This document shows, in pieces, positions 24,900 through 26,091 of a stretch of DNA of 26,091 nt. Location of the stretch: positions 1 to 26,091 of the forward strand of contig JALQWJ010000001.1 in the NCBI GenBank assembly GCA_023258775.1, written 5' to 3'. Source of the DNA: Burkholderiaceae bacterium (GTDB lineage: Bacteria > Pseudomonadota > Gammaproteobacteria > Burkholderiales > Burkholderiaceae_E). Both the position numbers and the translations under genes were made by a program. Each line of letters begins with the position of its first letter. The stretch's first letter is position 1. The notes under the pieces are model-generated. The model did no database searches. It had not been told where the DNA came from and saw nothing but the letters and a program-made list of their open reading frames with translations.

Positions 24900-25066
24900 T
24901 GAGTCATGAGTGAGTACTATCCGTTAATCCTTAAGATTCAACCATTGGACCCATGTTTTTCGACCGAGAGACTTAGCTTCTCGCCGACCAACGGGGTGTC
25001 AGTGAATGCCAAAGCCTTTTCTGGCGTCCCCAATGATGCTGAATCAGCCCTTTTCACTTCGGGAGT
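24900..25066 (+). other. rpoH 5' leader
   Basis: About 165 bases of untranslated leader if transcription starts just after the CIRCE-linked -10. It contains a small hairpin CGAGA (24965-24969)/TCTCG (24979-24983) and no open frame with coding character. A long leader on rpoH recalls RNA thermosensors, but no structure sequestering the rpoH ribosome binding site is evident by eye. Confidence 0.4.
25061..25065 (+). promoter_or_regulatory. Ribosome binding site deciding the rpoH start
   Basis: GGGAG lies one base before the ATG at 25067 but seven bases before the in-frame ATG at 25073. Normal spacing favours 25073, making the product start MDASNALSL. Confidence 0.6.
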
Positions 25067-25975
25067 ATGTTGATGGATGCAAGCAATGCACTAAGCCTCA
25101 AGGCTAACAACCCAGCTCAATTTAGTTTGCCTGCGATCGGCAACATCGACGCTTACATCGCTGCAGTTAATCGCCTGCCTTTGCTTAGTCCTGAGCGGGA
25201 AACAGAGCTTGGGCGCAAATTACGCGACCAGGGCGATTTGGATGCGGCGCGTGAGCTGATTTTGTCGCATCTTCGCTTGGTTGTTTCAACCGCGCGTCAG
25301 TACCTTGGCTATGGTTTACCTCATGCCGATTTGATTCAAGAAGGTAACGTCGGGCTGATGAAAGCGGTCAAGCGTTTTGACCCCGAACGGGGTGTGCGCT
25401 TGGTTTCTTTTGCCCTTCATTGGATTAAGGCCGAGATTCACGAATTCATTTTGCGCAACTGGCGCATGGTCAAGGTTGCCACTACCAAGGCGCAACGTAA
25501 GCTCTTTTTCAATTTGCGATCGCAAAAACAAGAGCTCGAAAAATCGGCAAGTACTCAGCTAAGCCCCTCTGAAGTCAACGCAATTGCGCAACGCCTGAGC
25601 GTGCGTGAAGCTGATGTTTTAGAGATGGATATGCGTTTGAGCGGTCATGAGCTTGCGCTCGAACCAGGCAGCAGTGAAGACGAGGAATCCTTTGCCCCAA
25701 TCGCATACCTCGCAGCACCGGGCGCAAATCCCGAGCAACAATTGCAAGCTCAAGAGCGAGACTGGCTTGAAAGCGAAGGGCTAAGGCTTGCGATCGAACA
25801 ACTTGATCCCCGAAGCCAGCGAATCATCAGGGCACGTTGGCTTCATGATGACGAGGGCGAATCGCTAACCTTGCATGACTTAGCCGCTGAGTTTGGTGTT
25901 TCGGCCGAGCGAATCAGGCAAATTGAAGTTAAGGCACTGATGCGATTGCGTCAATTGCTTGCCCAATACACCTAG
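25067..25975 (+). CDS. rpoH: Heat-shock sigma factor RpoH (sigma-32)
   Basis: A 302-residue (300 from the preferred ATG at 25073) group 3 sigma factor. Region 1.2 is IDAYIAAVNRLPLLSPERE, region 2 includes DLIQEGNVGLMKAVKRFDPE and FALHWIKAEIHEFILRNWR, and the RpoH box QRKLFFNLR at 143-151 (first-ATG numbering) separates it from RpoD. Region 4.2 ends with LAAEFGVSAERIRQIEVKAL. It directs transcription of chaperone and protease genes on heat shock. Control appears to be by HrcA through the CIRCE site upstream, combined with the usual DnaK and protease feedback on the protein. A strong terminator follows 37 bases after the stop. Confidence 0.97.
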   Translation: MLMDASNALSLKANNPAQFSLPAIGNIDAYIAAVNRLPLLSPERETELGRKLRDQGDLDAARELILSHLRLVVSTARQYLGYGLPHADLIQEGNVGLMKAVKRFDPERGVRLVSFALHWIKAEIHEFILRNWRMVKVATTKAQRKLFFNLRSQKQELEKSASTQLSPSEVNAIAQRLSVREADVLEMDMRLSGHELALEPGSSEDEESFAPIAYLAAPGANPEQQLQAQERDWLESEGLRLAIEQLDPRSQRIIRARWLHDDEGESLTLHDLAAEFGVSAERIRQIEVKALMRLRQLLAQYT

Positions 25976-26012
25976 CGCTTGATCATGAGGCTTAACGCCT
26001 GAGCGTTCGCAA

Positions 26013-26040
26013 GGGGCTGAATGTCAGCCCCTCTTTTTTT
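26013..26040 (+). terminator. Intrinsic terminator after rpoH
   Basis: GGGGCTGA (26013-26020), loop ATG, TCAGCCCC (26024-26031), then TCTTTTTTT: an eight-base-pair perfect stem with a clear T-run. It ends the rpoH transcript. Confidence 0.93.
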
Positions 26041-26061
26041 GGGGCAAACCACGATCCTCTT

Positions 26062-26091
26062 ATGCAAACTGCAGTTATTGCCCTATTGTTT
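26062..26091 (+). CDS. Possible 5' end of a gene, cut by the window edge
   Basis: An ATG at 26062 opens ten codons of hydrophobic character (MQTAVIALLF) that run off the end. This could be the first membrane segment or signal peptide of a protein, but no ribosome binding site is visible and the reading is too short to identify. Confidence 0.25.
   Translation, partial: MQTAVIALLF

Overview
This window is a stretch of core chromosome from a betaproteobacterium, most likely in the order Burkholderiales. The evidence is gene order plus protein character: lptA-lptB-rpoN-hpf-ptsN-hprK-rapZ, then TPR protein-lolB-ispE-tRNA-Gln-prs-rplY-pth-ychF, then a ppk1/ppx pair and a ferredoxin-coaD-rsmD/ftsY/rpoH block. 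GC content is moderate by eye, lower than in Burkholderia itself. I cannot name the genus. There is no sign of phage, insertion sequence, integron, CRISPR or plasmid DNA. Coding density is very high and many genes overlap or touch; the longest stretch without a gene is about 250 bases.

Layout. Bases 1-6013 (+) hold the end of lptA, then lptB (LPS export ATPase), rpoN (sigma-54), hpf (ribosome hibernation), ptsN (nitrogen PTS EIIA), hprK, rapZ and a LON-domain protein. This looks like one long transcription unit mixing LPS export with nitrogen/carbon and stress control. Bases 6010-8198 (-) hold mutM and mutY, which overlap and together form the 8-oxoguanine repair pair. Bases 8345-11249 (+) hold an exported TPR protein, a LolB-like protein and ispE. 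They are followed by tRNA-Gln(UUG), prs, an intrinsic terminator, and rplY-pth with a deacylase of the N-acyl-D-amino-acid type. A 5'-nucleotidase (-) and ychF (+) diverge at about 16.6 kb.

Bases 17790-20512 (-) hold a small unrecognised membrane protein gene and ppk1 (polyphosphate synthesis). ppk1 sits head to head with ppx (+, polyphosphate breakdown) and their start codons overlap. Bases 22042-23490 (-) hold rsmD, coaD and a 2[4Fe-4S] ferredoxin. ftsY (+) diverges from them. rpoH (sigma-32) follows behind a CIRCE operator and ends at a strong intrinsic terminator. The last 30 bases may begin another gene.

I see no new multigene system here. The observations most worth checking are: pth has no ATG, GTG or TTG start and appears to use ATT; a near-perfect CIRCE element overlaps the likely rpoH promoter; the LolB-like protein lacks the lipobox cysteine, and in fact any cysteine; mutM carries an in-frame 33-bp tandem duplication, with other short tandem duplications nearby; the ppk1 and ppx starts share CATG; and an N-acyl amino acid deacylase gene overlaps the 3' end of pth.
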